DNA from: Verrucomicrobiota bacterium
GTDB taxonomy: Bacteria > Verrucomicrobiota > Verrucomicrobiia > Chthoniobacterales > UBA10450
Length of the DNA: 12,967 nucleotides
NCBI GenBank assembly: GCA_003219115.1
Contig: QHPN01000116.1
Span: 1 to 12,967 of the forward strand
Direction of reading: 5' to 3'
The translations under genes were made by a program, and so were the position numbers. The notes beneath the pieces were generated by a model. That model was not told the origin of the DNA. It saw nothing but the letters and a program-made list of their open reading frames with translations, and searched no databases. Of this stretch, positions 5,650 to 12,683 are shown one piece after another. How positions within the stretch are numbered: position 1 is the stretch's first letter; each line of letters opens with the position of its first letter.

Positions 5650-7647
5650 CTACTTCAGCACCACGGAGCCGGCAATCTTCTCGAAGCGCGGATCGTTGCG
5701 CAGCGGGTCCAGGATCGGATTCACGCGCATTTGCAGCGCAAACCAGTTTGGCTCTTCCGCCATTTTCGGCAGCCACTCGAAGGCGGCATCCAGATTTCCG
5801 CGGCGTAGATTTACGAAAACAAAATGCGCCGCCGCCACGTACTCGCCGCGCGACCGCTTCAATTCGAGCTGCTCCAGTTCGCGTTCGGCCAGCGTACGAA
5901 CTGCTGCGTTAAAATCAGCGCTCGCGAAAACCTGCTCCAGGACGCGCGCATCTTCGCCGCGACCATTCAGATTCAATCCCGCGCACCATTGAGTAATGGC
6001 TTCGTGATGCATTCCTTTTTGCGCACACACGTTCCCGAAAGCTTCATGAGCGGCGGCATAACCTGGAAAAAGCTCAAGCGTTTTCGCCAATTGCGCAGCG
6101 GCGCGATCGTAGTCACGGCTAAAGAACAGAATCGTGCCGTAGTGCAGATTGGTTCCCGGAAAGAACGGATCAAGCTGCATCGCGCGATTCTCTTGCGCGA
6201 CGGCTTCATCGAAGCGTCCGAAATAGGAAAGGCAAAGGCCATAATGGGCCGGGATATCCCCGAAGTTCGGATCGAGTTCCATGCCGCGTCGGAACGCTCG
6301 CTCGACCGCAGTCCAATTGCGCTTGTAGTACATTTCAACGCCCGCGAGCGCGTTGTAGGCCTCGGGAAGATTTTCGTCGAGCTGAAGCGCTTTATGAACG
6401 GCTTCTTCCGCCAGCGGCCAATGCTGCGGTGGAAAAATACCATTCGCTGCCGCCCAACCATGATAAAGGCCTAACCCGACGTAAGCCGGCGCGTAGAAAG
6501 TGTCGAGCGAAATAGCTTGTTCGAAATACTCGCGGACGCGCTCATATCCCGGCGCATAAAAATTACGCCAATGATACCGACCCTTCAGATACAATTCATA
6601 CGCTTCGGTGTTTTTCGTCGGCCGCGCGGAAATCGCACGTTGCTCCGCGCCGGTTAATCTGGCCTGCAACGCATCGGCAATTTTTGCCGCGATGTCACTT
6701 TCAACTTCGAAGATGTCGATTAAATCGCGATCGTAACGCTCCGCCCAAAGATGCGCGTCCGTTTCCGCATCGATGAGCTGTACATGGACACGCACTTTGT
6801 CGCCGGCCTTGCGCACGCTGCCCTCAAGAATGTTAGCGACCGCGAGCTGCTTCGCGATTTCGGCCATGGGCTCCGCCGTGTTCTTGTAACGTTGCGTAGA
6901 TGTGCGCGAAATGACTTTGAGATCGCCAATGCGCGACAGGCGCGTGAGAATTTCTTCCTGAATGCCGTCGGCGAAATAAACGTTCGCTTTGTCGTCGCTC
7001 AGATTTTCGAACGGCAACACTGCGATTGATTTTTTTGGAGCCGGCGAAGTTACGATATCGATCTTGCGATCACCTTTCGATTCGCGCCCAAGTTTCTTCG
7101 GACATTCCGGATTGCCGAAGTCGTCTGAGTAGAGGTTGAACAGCGCGAGCGAGACGCCGTGCTTCACTTCGCACGACCCGAGATCGTGCAGCAGCGGTCT
7201 CCATTGCGCATATTGTTCGAGATCGTCCGTGACCCGTTTCGATACCAGAATGTGACCGGCGTCACCGCAATCCATCACGCGTTGCGCGATGTTGATTCCC
7301 GCACCGGCGATGTTCCCTTGCTCGCTCAGGTCGGTGACCCCTTTCACCGGCCCGCTATGAATTCCCATCCGCACCTGCAACTCCGGATGCTTCTTCAATT
7401 CGCGCACGATCTCGACCGCGCACTTCGCCGGTTCTTCTGGACTCGTGCGGAACACGAGCGCACCGCCGTCGCCCGTGGGCAAGCGCATCAACTTCCCTTC
7501 GCGTTGCGCCGCGCGGAAAGTCTCCGTTGCGCGCGCGATCTCGCGCAGTTTTTCCAAATGCTCGAGCTGTTCGTGAATGAGCAGTTTGCTGTAACCGACG
7601 ATGTCGATGAACAGAACGTGACCAATCTCGAGCGCGACGTCAGGCAT
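5650..7647 (-). CDS. soluble class III adenylate/guanylate cyclase-like protein with TolB-like and TPR domains
   Basis: The protein has 665 residues and is homologous to the 788-residue protein at 1480-3846. The cyclase homology domain spans about 7-172, with metal aspartates Asp15 (FIDIVGYS) and Asp60 (PTGDG) and the Asn119/Arg123 pair in INIAQRV. A TolB N-terminal/FlgO-like domain (KSIAVLPFENLS, from about 206) and TPR-like repeats (from about 340) follow. Unlike its homologue it has no hydrophobic helix between the cyclase and TolB-like domains; the linker (about 180-205) is charged, so it should be cytoplasmic. The substrate-position residues are again Leu56 and Asn112 rather than Lys and Asp. 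It begins 21 bases after the phosphofructokinase stop, suggesting co-transcription with it, though I see no strong ribosome binding site. The truncated HPPD copy lies 71 bases downstream. Confidence 0.88.
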   Translation of the reverse strand: MPDVALEIGHVLFIDIVGYSKLLIHEQLEHLEKLREIARATETFRAAQREGKLMRLPTGDGGALVFRTSPEEPAKCAVEIVRELKKHPELQVRMGIHSGPVKGVTDLSEQGNIAGAGINIAQRVMDCGDAGHILVSKRVTDDLEQYAQWRPLLHDLGSCEVKHGVSLALFNLYSDDFGNPECPKKLGRESKGDRKIDIVTSPAPKKSIAVLPFENLSDDKANVYFADGIQEEILTRLSRIGDLKVISRTSTQRYKNTAEPMAEIAKQLAVANILEGSVRKAGDKVRVHVQLIDAETDAHLWAERYDRDLIDIFEVESDIAAKIADALQARLTGAEQRAISARPTKNTEAYELYLKGRYHWRNFYAPGYERVREYFEQAISLDTFYAPAYVGLGLYHGWAAANGIFPPQHWPLAEEAVHKALQLDENLPEAYNALAGVEMYYKRNWTAVERAFRRGMELDPNFGDIPAHYGLCLSYFGRFDEAVAQENRAMQLDPFFPGTNLHYGTILFFSRDYDRAAAQLAKTLELFPGYAAAHEAFGNVCAQKGMHHEAITQWCAGLNLNGRGEDARVLEQVFASADFNAAVRTLAERELEQLELKRSRGEYVAAAHFVFVNLRRGNLDAAFEWLPKMAEEPNWFALQMRVNPILDPLRNDPRFEKIAGSVVLK

Positions 7648-7668
7648 ATTTGCGTAAAGCCCGCACTT

Positions 7669-8745
7669 TCAATCGCCGAAGGAGATTTCGACGTCGCGTG
7701 CGGTCTGCACCATTTCGCCGTTCGGCGGCACCAACCGCAAGCGATTGACGGCATCGGCGATGGGAACGTGGCGGACCTGATAGTTTTGGTAGCTGACCAT
7801 CGACCCGAAATGGCTCTCGTTGATTAGTTGCACCGCTTTTACCCCAAACCGGGTGCCCAAAATGCGATCAAGCGTGGTAGGCGCGCCGCCGCGTTGCAAA
7901 TGACCAAGAACACAGGTTCGCGTTTCTTTTGCGGTACGCGCCGCGATCTCCCGCGCCACGATGTCGCCGATCCCACCGAGCCGAAACTCGCCGTCTTTGA
8001 TGTCGCGCTTCACTTGCTGTCCATCTCTGGGACGAGCCCCTTCCGCGACAACAACCAGTGAGCTTAAGTCGCCGGCAGCATCACGCGCGCGAATCGCGTC
8101 TGCCACCTTATCGAAATCGAATGGAATCTCGGGAATCAAGATAACGTCGGCGCCACCCGCGAGCCCGCCGTGCAACGCGATCCAGCCAGCATGTCGTCCC
8201 ATCACCTCCACGACAATGGCGCGTTTATGACTCGTCGCAGTAGTGTGCAGGCGATCAAGCGCGTCCACCACCGCCGCCACGGCCGAATCAAAACCGAACG
8301 TCATGGCCGTTGCTTCCAAATCGTTGTCGATCGTTTTTGGAACGCCGACGCAGTTGATCCCAGCTTCTTGCAATTGCAACGCGGTTGTCATCGAGCCATC
8401 GCCACCGACAATAACGAGCGCCTCGACACGATCGTCGTTTAGAACCTTGCGCGCCTTTTCGATCACGTCCGCCGCGACAACAGCACGGTCGCCGGCGCCG
8501 ATCTTGGCGACGAAATGACCTCGATTCGTCGTTCCGATAAGAGTGCCCCCAAGCGCCATGATATTTTCGGTGCATTTGCGGTCGAGAATCGTGAAATCAC
8601 CCGGTGGAAGTAGTCCCTCGAATCCGTCGCGAAACCCCAGCATTTCCCAGCCAAGCTTATCCGCGGCTAGGGCCGCACCGCGCAGGACGGCGTTGAGGCC
8701 GGGGCAGTCGCCGCCGCTCGTGAGAATCCCGATCCGCGTTTTCAT
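7669..8745 (-). CDS. pfkA: 6-phosphofructokinase
   Basis: This 358-residue enzyme of the PfkA superfamily phosphorylates fructose 6-phosphate to fructose 1,6-bisphosphate in glycolysis. Visible motifs in order are GILTSGGDCPGLNAV (residues 6-20), GGDGS (114-118) for the phosphoryl donor, PKTIDND (136-142) with the catalytic base Asp140, and MGRHAGWIA (182-190) for substrate. Gly117 in GGDGS points to ATP as donor, because pyrophosphate enzymes usually have Asp there. Lys137, where E. coli PfkA has Gly, is common in pyrophosphate enzymes and in the Gly/Lys (group III) ATP enzymes. ATP is therefore more likely but not certain. The gene starts 11 bases after the carboxypeptidase stop and ends 21 bases before the cyclase gene, so the three form a probable operon. 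The ribosome binding site is weak. Confidence 0.92.
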   Translation of the reverse strand: MKTRIGILTSGGDCPGLNAVLRGAALAADKLGWEMLGFRDGFEGLLPPGDFTILDRKCTENIMALGGTLIGTTNRGHFVAKIGAGDRAVVAADVIEKARKVLNDDRVEALVIVGGDGSMTTALQLQEAGINCVGVPKTIDNDLEATAMTFGFDSAVAAVVDALDRLHTTATSHKRAIVVEVMGRHAGWIALHGGLAGGADVILIPEIPFDFDKVADAIRARDAAGDLSSLVVVAEGARPRDGQQVKRDIKDGEFRLGGIGDIVAREIAARTAKETRTCVLGHLQRGGAPTTLDRILGTRFGVKAVQLINESHFGSMVSYQNYQVRHVPIADAVNRLRLVPPNGEMVQTARDVEISFGD

Positions 8746-8756
8746 CCGCGGAAAGA

Positions 8757-9725
8757 TTACAGCATTTTTTTCGGATCGACCAGTCTACCGGTAGCGGCCC
8801 ATTGATCGTAGAGTTGCCAGCCTTGCCGGACAAGACGTTCGCCATCCCCAAAGCGATCATTGCTGCCAAGAATCACGACGATCAGGTGCCGGGGAAAAAT
8901 TGTCGCGCTGTTGTCGCCGTTCTTGATCACCTCAGACGGCTGATTGGCCGAGAGGATCAGGCATTCACCGGCATGCCCGGTTTGCCCCGTTTTGACCCCG
9001 TCGATGCCGTTCGTGCCGAGCAAATCATTGGAGGTCTTCAGAAGAGCATGCAGCTGTTTGCCACCCCGATTGAAAGAAATCTCACGTTCTTTTTGGGAAA
9101 CATAAAAACGAAAGCTCGCCTTGTTCATCGCGTAACGGGTCAGACGCGCGAGATCGATCGCGGTGGAATACGGCATCGGCCGCTCCTTGTAATCGAAACC
9201 GCTGGGATTGACGAAACGCGTCCGATCCATCCCGAGTTGTTTTGCCAGAGCGTTCATTTGGGCAACAAACGCGGTCGTCGGCGTAACTTTTGCGTTGGAA
9301 GTTGCGGGCGCGATTGACCCCAGCGTTTCTCCCACTCGATTGGCAAGGGCATTTGCCGCGAGATTGTCCGATTGGACCAGACCCGCATACAGCAGATCGC
9401 GCAAGGAGACGACGTCGCCAATCTGCCAGCCGATTTCGTTTTTCTCTACCCCAACAAAGGCAGCCTCACTAATGGTCGCAAGCTGGTTTAGATCGCCCCC
9501 TTTTTTTTCCGCCCAATCGAGGACCACACAGGCCGTCGCGATTTTGGTTAGACTTGCGACCTGCCGTTTTTCACGAGCGTTCTGCTCGATCAAAACATGA
9601 CCGGTCTGTGAATCCACCACCAGATAAGATGGTGGTAACGGTGCCGCCGACGTCGGCCGCATCGCAAGGCAACTAGCGCAAACCGCAATCGCGGTAGCGG
9701 CAAAAATTTTAACAAGAGAACCCAC
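8757..9725 (-). CDS. D-alanyl-D-alanine carboxypeptidase (penicillin-binding protein, S11 family)
   Basis: This 322-residue periplasmic enzyme trims the terminal D-Ala from peptidoglycan stem peptides. A signal peptide covers residues 1-28 (MGSLVKIFAATAIAVCASCL, ending TSAA). All three active-site motifs are present: SLTK (58-61) with nucleophile Ser58 and Lys61, SDN (119-121) and KTG (245-247). It is shorter than E. coli PBP5 and lacks the extended C-terminal domain and amphipathic anchor, so it may be soluble or loosely attached. The start is a GTG at 9723-9725; there is an in-frame stop a few codons upstream and no better start near the signal peptide. It is the first gene of a probable operon with phosphofructokinase. 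Confidence 0.9.
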   Translation of the reverse strand: MGSLVKIFAATAIAVCASCLAMRPTSAAPLPPSYLVVDSQTGHVLIEQNAREKRQVASLTKIATACVVLDWAEKKGGDLNQLATISEAAFVGVEKNEIGWQIGDVVSLRDLLYAGLVQSDNLAANALANRVGETLGSIAPATSNAKVTPTTAFVAQMNALAKQLGMDRTRFVNPSGFDYKERPMPYSTAIDLARLTRYAMNKASFRFYVSQKEREISFNRGGKQLHALLKTSNDLLGTNGIDGVKTGQTGHAGECLILSANQPSEVIKNGDNSATIFPRHLIVVILGSNDRFGDGERLVRQGWQLYDQWAATGRLVDPKKML

Positions 9726-9800
9726 GCCCGGAAAAACCCGGCAGCACCTTAGTCAGCAGAAGTGGAATTACAACGTCAAACCCACCCCGCAGCGCTGCAA

Positions 9801-10464
9801 CTATTCCGGCAGACTGACATTACTGCGTGCACCGTATCGATACGGATTGGTGCTTAGTGTCAGATAAATCCGCTCGGCAGCGTTTTGCAGATCGAAGTGA
9901 AGCGCACGACCGAGTCCGCTGGCCCGTACGGTGCCGCGTCGGCCCTGGAGCTCACTGCCGCCATACAGATCAAACTCGTAAACGACCGCACCGCTCTTCA
10001 CGTCGGTGACACGGACGTGGAGGGAGAGGACGGACTGGCCAACACCGAAAGAGCCCAGGAAGAACCTTCCAGCCGGACTGCCTCCGTCGATGACATCGAA
10101 TTCACCATCAACGAGCCAGCCGATTTGCGCAGTCTCATGCGGTCGGAGTTTTTTCGAGTTGCTCCTTCAGGTCTTCTGCAAATTCAACCGGCGCGAGCGC
10201 CTTGCGAATAGGCATTTCGCCGTCAGTTTGCGCTTGGTCACCGGTAAACTTCGCCGTATCGACGCAGAACGGCCTAATATAAATGGCACGTGGTCCGTAG
10301 GCACCTACACCGCAATTGGCGGTGATCATGCGAACGTGCGATCCGAAATCTTTCGTGTCCGTAGGAGCACCGGCGCCGGTTCCGCCGACCCGGCTTTTAG
10401 TGACGTACATGTCTGCGCAAGAACAGAGCAGCAAGCTGGAAGCAATAGCGATAAAAGGTTTCAT
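9801..10464 (-). pseudogene. lipoprotein of DUF4410-like type, frameshifted
   Basis: The start at 10462-10464 gives MKPFIAIASSLLLCSC, a lipoprotein signal with the likely lipidated Cys at residue 16 (lipobox LCSC). The frame ends at a TGA soon after EQLEKTPTA, just past a run of six A on the minus strand (complement of 10149-10154). With five A the frame continues as EKLRPHETAQIGWLVDGEFD and runs to the stop at 9801-9803, giving about 220 residues. The second half (VDGEFDVIDGGS, a Gly-rich stretch, VRVTDVKSGAVVYEF) resembles DUF4410-type lipoproteins, whose function is unknown to me. The downstream frame stays fully open and protein-like, which suggests a recent mutation or a sequencing error rather than old decay. 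It stands 75 bases before the carboxypeptidase gene. Confidence 0.72.
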
Positions 10465-10607
10465 AATTTTTGGCGCAACAATCTGCTCTTCCCAAGAGCG
10501 GACGGATGCGTGGCTTCCGTGCTGCAACTATCGTGCCGCAGCTGGGGGAAAATGCGCGTCCCAACTTCTAAATCCCTGCCGGGGCGAGCCTGTAACTAAA
10601 AGGGATT

Positions 10608-11129
10608 TTAATCGGTGCGGACAGGCGGAGCTTCGCTTCGGGCCCGGCTGACAAGCAGCCGCATGATCGAGTAGGTCGCGATGGCGCTGGGAATAGCAAG
10701 AAACAACGAGCCCAATAATAGAGGCCAACCTACCCGGACGAACCCCGGCCACGTCATAAAATCATGAAAGGAGAGCCGGTGAAACGCCGCCCGCTGTTCC
10801 GGCCGGCCGTGCAGGACGCGCATTCCGATCCTGTATTGCCAGAAATAGATCGCCGGCATCAATGGCAGAATCACATCGTGCAAGGTCACGGCGATGGCAG
10901 CCGCAATTTTGTTGCATTTGCATATCCACGCCACGCCGATGGACAGGAGGGTTTTCATGCTCCAGAGCGGAGTGAAGCCAAAGAAAATTCCGATCGCCGA
11001 ACCGAGCGCAATCGAATGCGGCGTGTCCGCAATCGTCATCAACGTCATATGATGCGCAGCCAGCCATCTTTTTAGACGAACCAATGGACCTGGTAATGGT
11101 GGGCCAGCGCTCGATTTCGACTCTTCCAC
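10608..11129 (-). CDS. DUF2062 family membrane protein
   Basis: The 173-residue protein carries the DUF2062 core DTPHSIALGSAIGIFFGFTP (residues 35-54), followed by hydrophobic segments at about 58-80, 84-97 and 133-160 that are likely membrane helices. The C-terminus is short and polar. Members of this family are small inner-membrane proteins, sometimes fused to glycosyltransferases, with no settled function. The start is a GTG at 11127-11129; an internal ATG at residue 28 is an alternative that would still include the whole core. It begins 13 bases after the DUF72 gene, so the two are probably co-transcribed. Confidence 0.8.
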   Translation of the reverse strand: MEESKSSAGPPLPGPLVRLKRWLAAHHMTLMTIADTPHSIALGSAIGIFFGFTPLWSMKTLLSIGVAWICKCNKIAAAIAVTLHDVILPLMPAIYFWQYRIGMRVLHGRPEQRAAFHRLSFHDFMTWPGFVRVGWPLLLGSLFLAIPSAIATYSIMRLLVSRARSEAPPVRTD

Positions 11130-11142
11130 GGCAGACTCTAGC

Positions 11143-12087
11143 TTAAAACAATTCCGCCGTCTGCGGAGGTGGCGAAACGAGCTGACCTAATGCCTTTCGC
11201 AGTCGGAGGGCGGCGTGCGGCGCGTAATCGCGAGCGTTGTTGTTGAAGATGACATGCACTTCCCTCGCGTTGCGGGCTAATTTTTTGCTACGCGCCGCAA
11301 CCTCATCAATCTCGGCGTCGGAATAATCGTAATTAAAACGCGCGGCGACGGTCTTGCCTGTAAGGTAGGCGCGCGAATCGCGGCCATGCAGACGAAGATA
11401 GGCGACGTTCTTGTTAGTATTGGCATCGAGCCCGCTCGGCATAATCGTAAAATGTTTTTTCGCGGGCGCATCGACATTGACGAAAATCGCATTGTGTTCG
11501 CCCAGGAACTCGAGCGTTTTCTCCAGCTGCTCGCCTTCCACCCAGTTTCGGTTCCGCAATTCAACCGCAACCGGAAAATCGCAGATCATTCGCAGAACGT
11601 TCTCGAGCTCGTTGAGCTTATGCTGACGGGGCGAAAATGCCGGCGACAATTGCAGCAGCAAGACGCCAAGTTTCCCGGCGCGCCGAAGAACTTCAAGCGA
11701 AGGCGCAAGAGCCTCGAGCATTTCCTCGCTTGTCTCCTTGGTGAGTGCAACTTTCGCATTCTTTTCCAATCGCAATTTCTTTTGCAGCACGGGCGGAAGC
11801 AGCTTCGCTGAAGTAGAATGGTATGAAAGGAGTTGATGCAGTTTTACGTTGAAAACAAAATTCGACGGCGTCGTGTCACACCACCGCCGCACCAGCATCG
11901 GATCAGGAACGGAATAAAAAGTGGAATTGACCTCCACCATGTTGAAATGCTGCGCATACCAGCCGAGGCGATCCGCCGGGCGCATCTTTTTTGGATACCA
12001 AAACTCGACGAACCCCGGATCCGACCAACTGGCGGTGCCGACGAGGATCCTTTCAGCCACACGAGCATTGTGATCGAAGTGGCGCAT
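11143..12087 (-). CDS. DUF72 (YecE-like) family protein
   Basis: With the ATG at 12085-12087 the protein has 314 residues and the family landmarks in order: VGTASWSDPGF (about 16-26), VEVNSTFYSVP (about 51-61), LLLQLSP (about 143-149), VAVELRNRNW (about 173-182), YLRLHGRD (about 230-237) and FNNNARDYAPHA (about 281-292). The family adopts a TIM-barrel-like fold; its biochemical role is unknown. The frame stays open to a TTG at 12133-12135, adding 16 residues, but that region overlaps the likely promoter of the divergent initiator tRNA and family homology begins after the ATG, so I prefer the shorter form. The ribosome binding site is poor for both. DUF2062 follows after 13 bases. Confidence 0.88.
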   Translation of the reverse strand: MRHFDHNARVAERILVGTASWSDPGFVEFWYPKKMRPADRLGWYAQHFNMVEVNSTFYSVPDPMLVRRWCDTTPSNFVFNVKLHQLLSYHSTSAKLLPPVLQKKLRLEKNAKVALTKETSEEMLEALAPSLEVLRRAGKLGVLLLQLSPAFSPRQHKLNELENVLRMICDFPVAVELRNRNWVEGEQLEKTLEFLGEHNAIFVNVDAPAKKHFTIMPSGLDANTNKNVAYLRLHGRDSRAYLTGKTVAARFNYDYSDAEIDEVAARSKKLARNAREVHVIFNNNARDYAPHAALRLRKALGQLVSPPPQTAELF

Positions 12088-12120
12088 CTTCTCAATCTCG
12101 CGGCGGAAACAGGTTTTTGT

Positions 12121-12149
12121 TTGCGCTTTGAACAACGATCGGACATAGT
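12121..12149 (+). promoter_or_regulatory. candidate promoter of the initiator tRNA
   Basis: TTGCGC (12121-12126) and CATAGT (12144-12149) are separated by 17 bases, placing a transcription start a few bases before the tRNA at 12161. Both boxes are imperfect matches to the sigma-70 consensus. Confidence 0.35.
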
Positions 12150-12160
12150 AAGTTTAACGA

Positions 12161-12237
12161 CGCGGGGTGGAGCAGCCTGGTAGCTCGTCAGGCTCATAAC
12201 CTGAAGGCCGCGGGTTCAAATCCCGCCCCCGCAACCA
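12161..12237 (+). tRNA. initiator tRNA-Met (CAT)
   Basis: The 77-base cloverleaf includes an encoded CCA. The anticodon CAT is at 12195-12197 in the loop CTCATAA. The first base C cannot pair with A72 (5' CGCGGGG against 3' CCCCGC-A), the hallmark that keeps initiator tRNA out of elongation. The D arm matches that of E. coli initiator tRNA, and the T arm is GCGGG-TTCAAAT-CCCGC. The anticodon stem is TCAGG/CCTGA, so the usual three G:C pairs above the loop are A:U, G:C, G:C. It is divergent from the DUF72 gene. Confidence 0.96.
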
Positions 12238-12257
12238 ATGTTTCATTTCGCCTCTTT

Positions 12258-12286
12258 GTCATTCCGAGCGCAGCCGAGGAATCTCT
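12258..12286. repeat. dispersed GTCATTCCGAG-type intergenic repeat
   Basis: The stretch GTCATTCCGAGCGCAGCCGA continuing to GGAATCTCT is a form of a short repeat I recall as common between genes in many bacterial phyla. ATTCC (12261-12265) can pair with GGAAT (12278-12282). Only one copy is in this window, so repetition here cannot be shown. Confidence 0.45.
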
Positions 12287-12341
12287 AACTACCGAACGGG
12301 AAAACGCCCGAACGCCTTGATCTACCGAGCGTGCACAAGCC

Positions 12342-12424
12342 TGGCTCCAGCGGTATAGGCTTCGAACCTGCGACCAATCGGTTAATCCCGACTGCGTCGG
12401 GACTCTACCGCTGAATTAACTGGA
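12342..12424 (-). pseudogene. degenerate tRNA-Asn copy disrupted by a palindrome
   Basis: Read on the minus strand, this 83-base segment keeps the tRNA-Asn 3' half (TTAACCGATTGG, a T-arm-like region, CTGGAGCCA) and parts of the 5' end (TCCAG, CAGCGGTAGAG). The anticodon arm is replaced by the perfect hairpin TCCCGAC-GCA-GTCGGGA (complement of 12386-12402). Two extra bases disturb the T arm, and the lower acceptor pairs are lost. About 44 bases (12342-12385) form a direct repeat with 12684-12725 of the intact tRNA-Asn. It overlaps the end of the GIY-YIG gene by nine bases. It should not function as a tRNA. Confidence 0.75.
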
Positions 12425-12672
12425 CAGACCTAAAAGCTCAATTCGAATCCGCTTGGCTGATTTCCAAGCCTTGATTTGGCGCTCACGTCGCACTGAACTC
12501 GCACGGTCCTGGTATTGTTCGCTCCAGACTAAAACCCATGGGCCATTTTTGCGCGTAAATTTTCCCAGTGTCTTGTCTGTGCGATTGTGATTGGGGACAC
12601 GTGCAATCAAATCGTCACTCTGCCCAGTATAAAGCGACTCTTGGAGTTTTGAAGGATATAGGCCCAATGCAT
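12416..12672 (-). pseudogene. GIY-YIG nuclease family small protein, frameshifted
   Basis: The ATG at 12670-12672, preceded by AAAGGGGG, opens MHWAYILQNSKSRF, with AYI as the GIY-like element. The second half, in another frame, reads YTGQSDDLIARV (YTG as the YIG-like element) and continues through KNGPWVLVWSEQYQDR and RERQIKAWK to a stop at 12416-12418. One T missing from the run in CGCTTTATAC accounts for the shift; restoring it gives an 85-residue protein of normal length for this small single-domain family (URI/YhbQ-like). The gene starts 11 bases after the 3' end of the tRNA-Asn and lies between it and the degenerate tRNA copy. A recent mutation or a sequencing error would each explain it. 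Confidence 0.75.
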
Positions 12673-12683
12673 TGCCCCCTTTT

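Noticed and set aside
5824..6474. Plus-strand frame of about 216 codons opposite the second cyclase gene
   Set aside because: It lies entirely within the conserved TPR part of the cyclase gene and its translation resembles no family; similar antisense frames occur throughout this GC-rich region.
9727..9742. Hairpin formed by two CCGG blocks around AAAAAC before the carboxypeptidase start
   Set aside because: Only four base pairs form; the flanking bases repeat directly rather than inverted.
10140..10160. Programmed ribosomal frameshifting at the A run of the lipoprotein gene
   Set aside because: A AAA AAC resembles a minus-one slippery site, but its phase is wrong and the frame needed is plus-one; six A are also few for transcriptional slippage. 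A simple indel is more likely.
10485..10499. Hairpin GCTCTT-CCC-AAGAGC as a terminator between the DUF2062 and lipoprotein genes
   Set aside because: The stem is perfect but only six pairs, and no T-run follows on the minus strand.
12342..12424. Reading the degenerate tRNA as a functional tRNA-Cys, because GCA sits in the hairpin loop
   Set aside because: The base before the anticodon would be C rather than T, the lower acceptor pairs and the T arm are broken, and the 3' half is clearly derived from the neighbouring tRNA-Asn.
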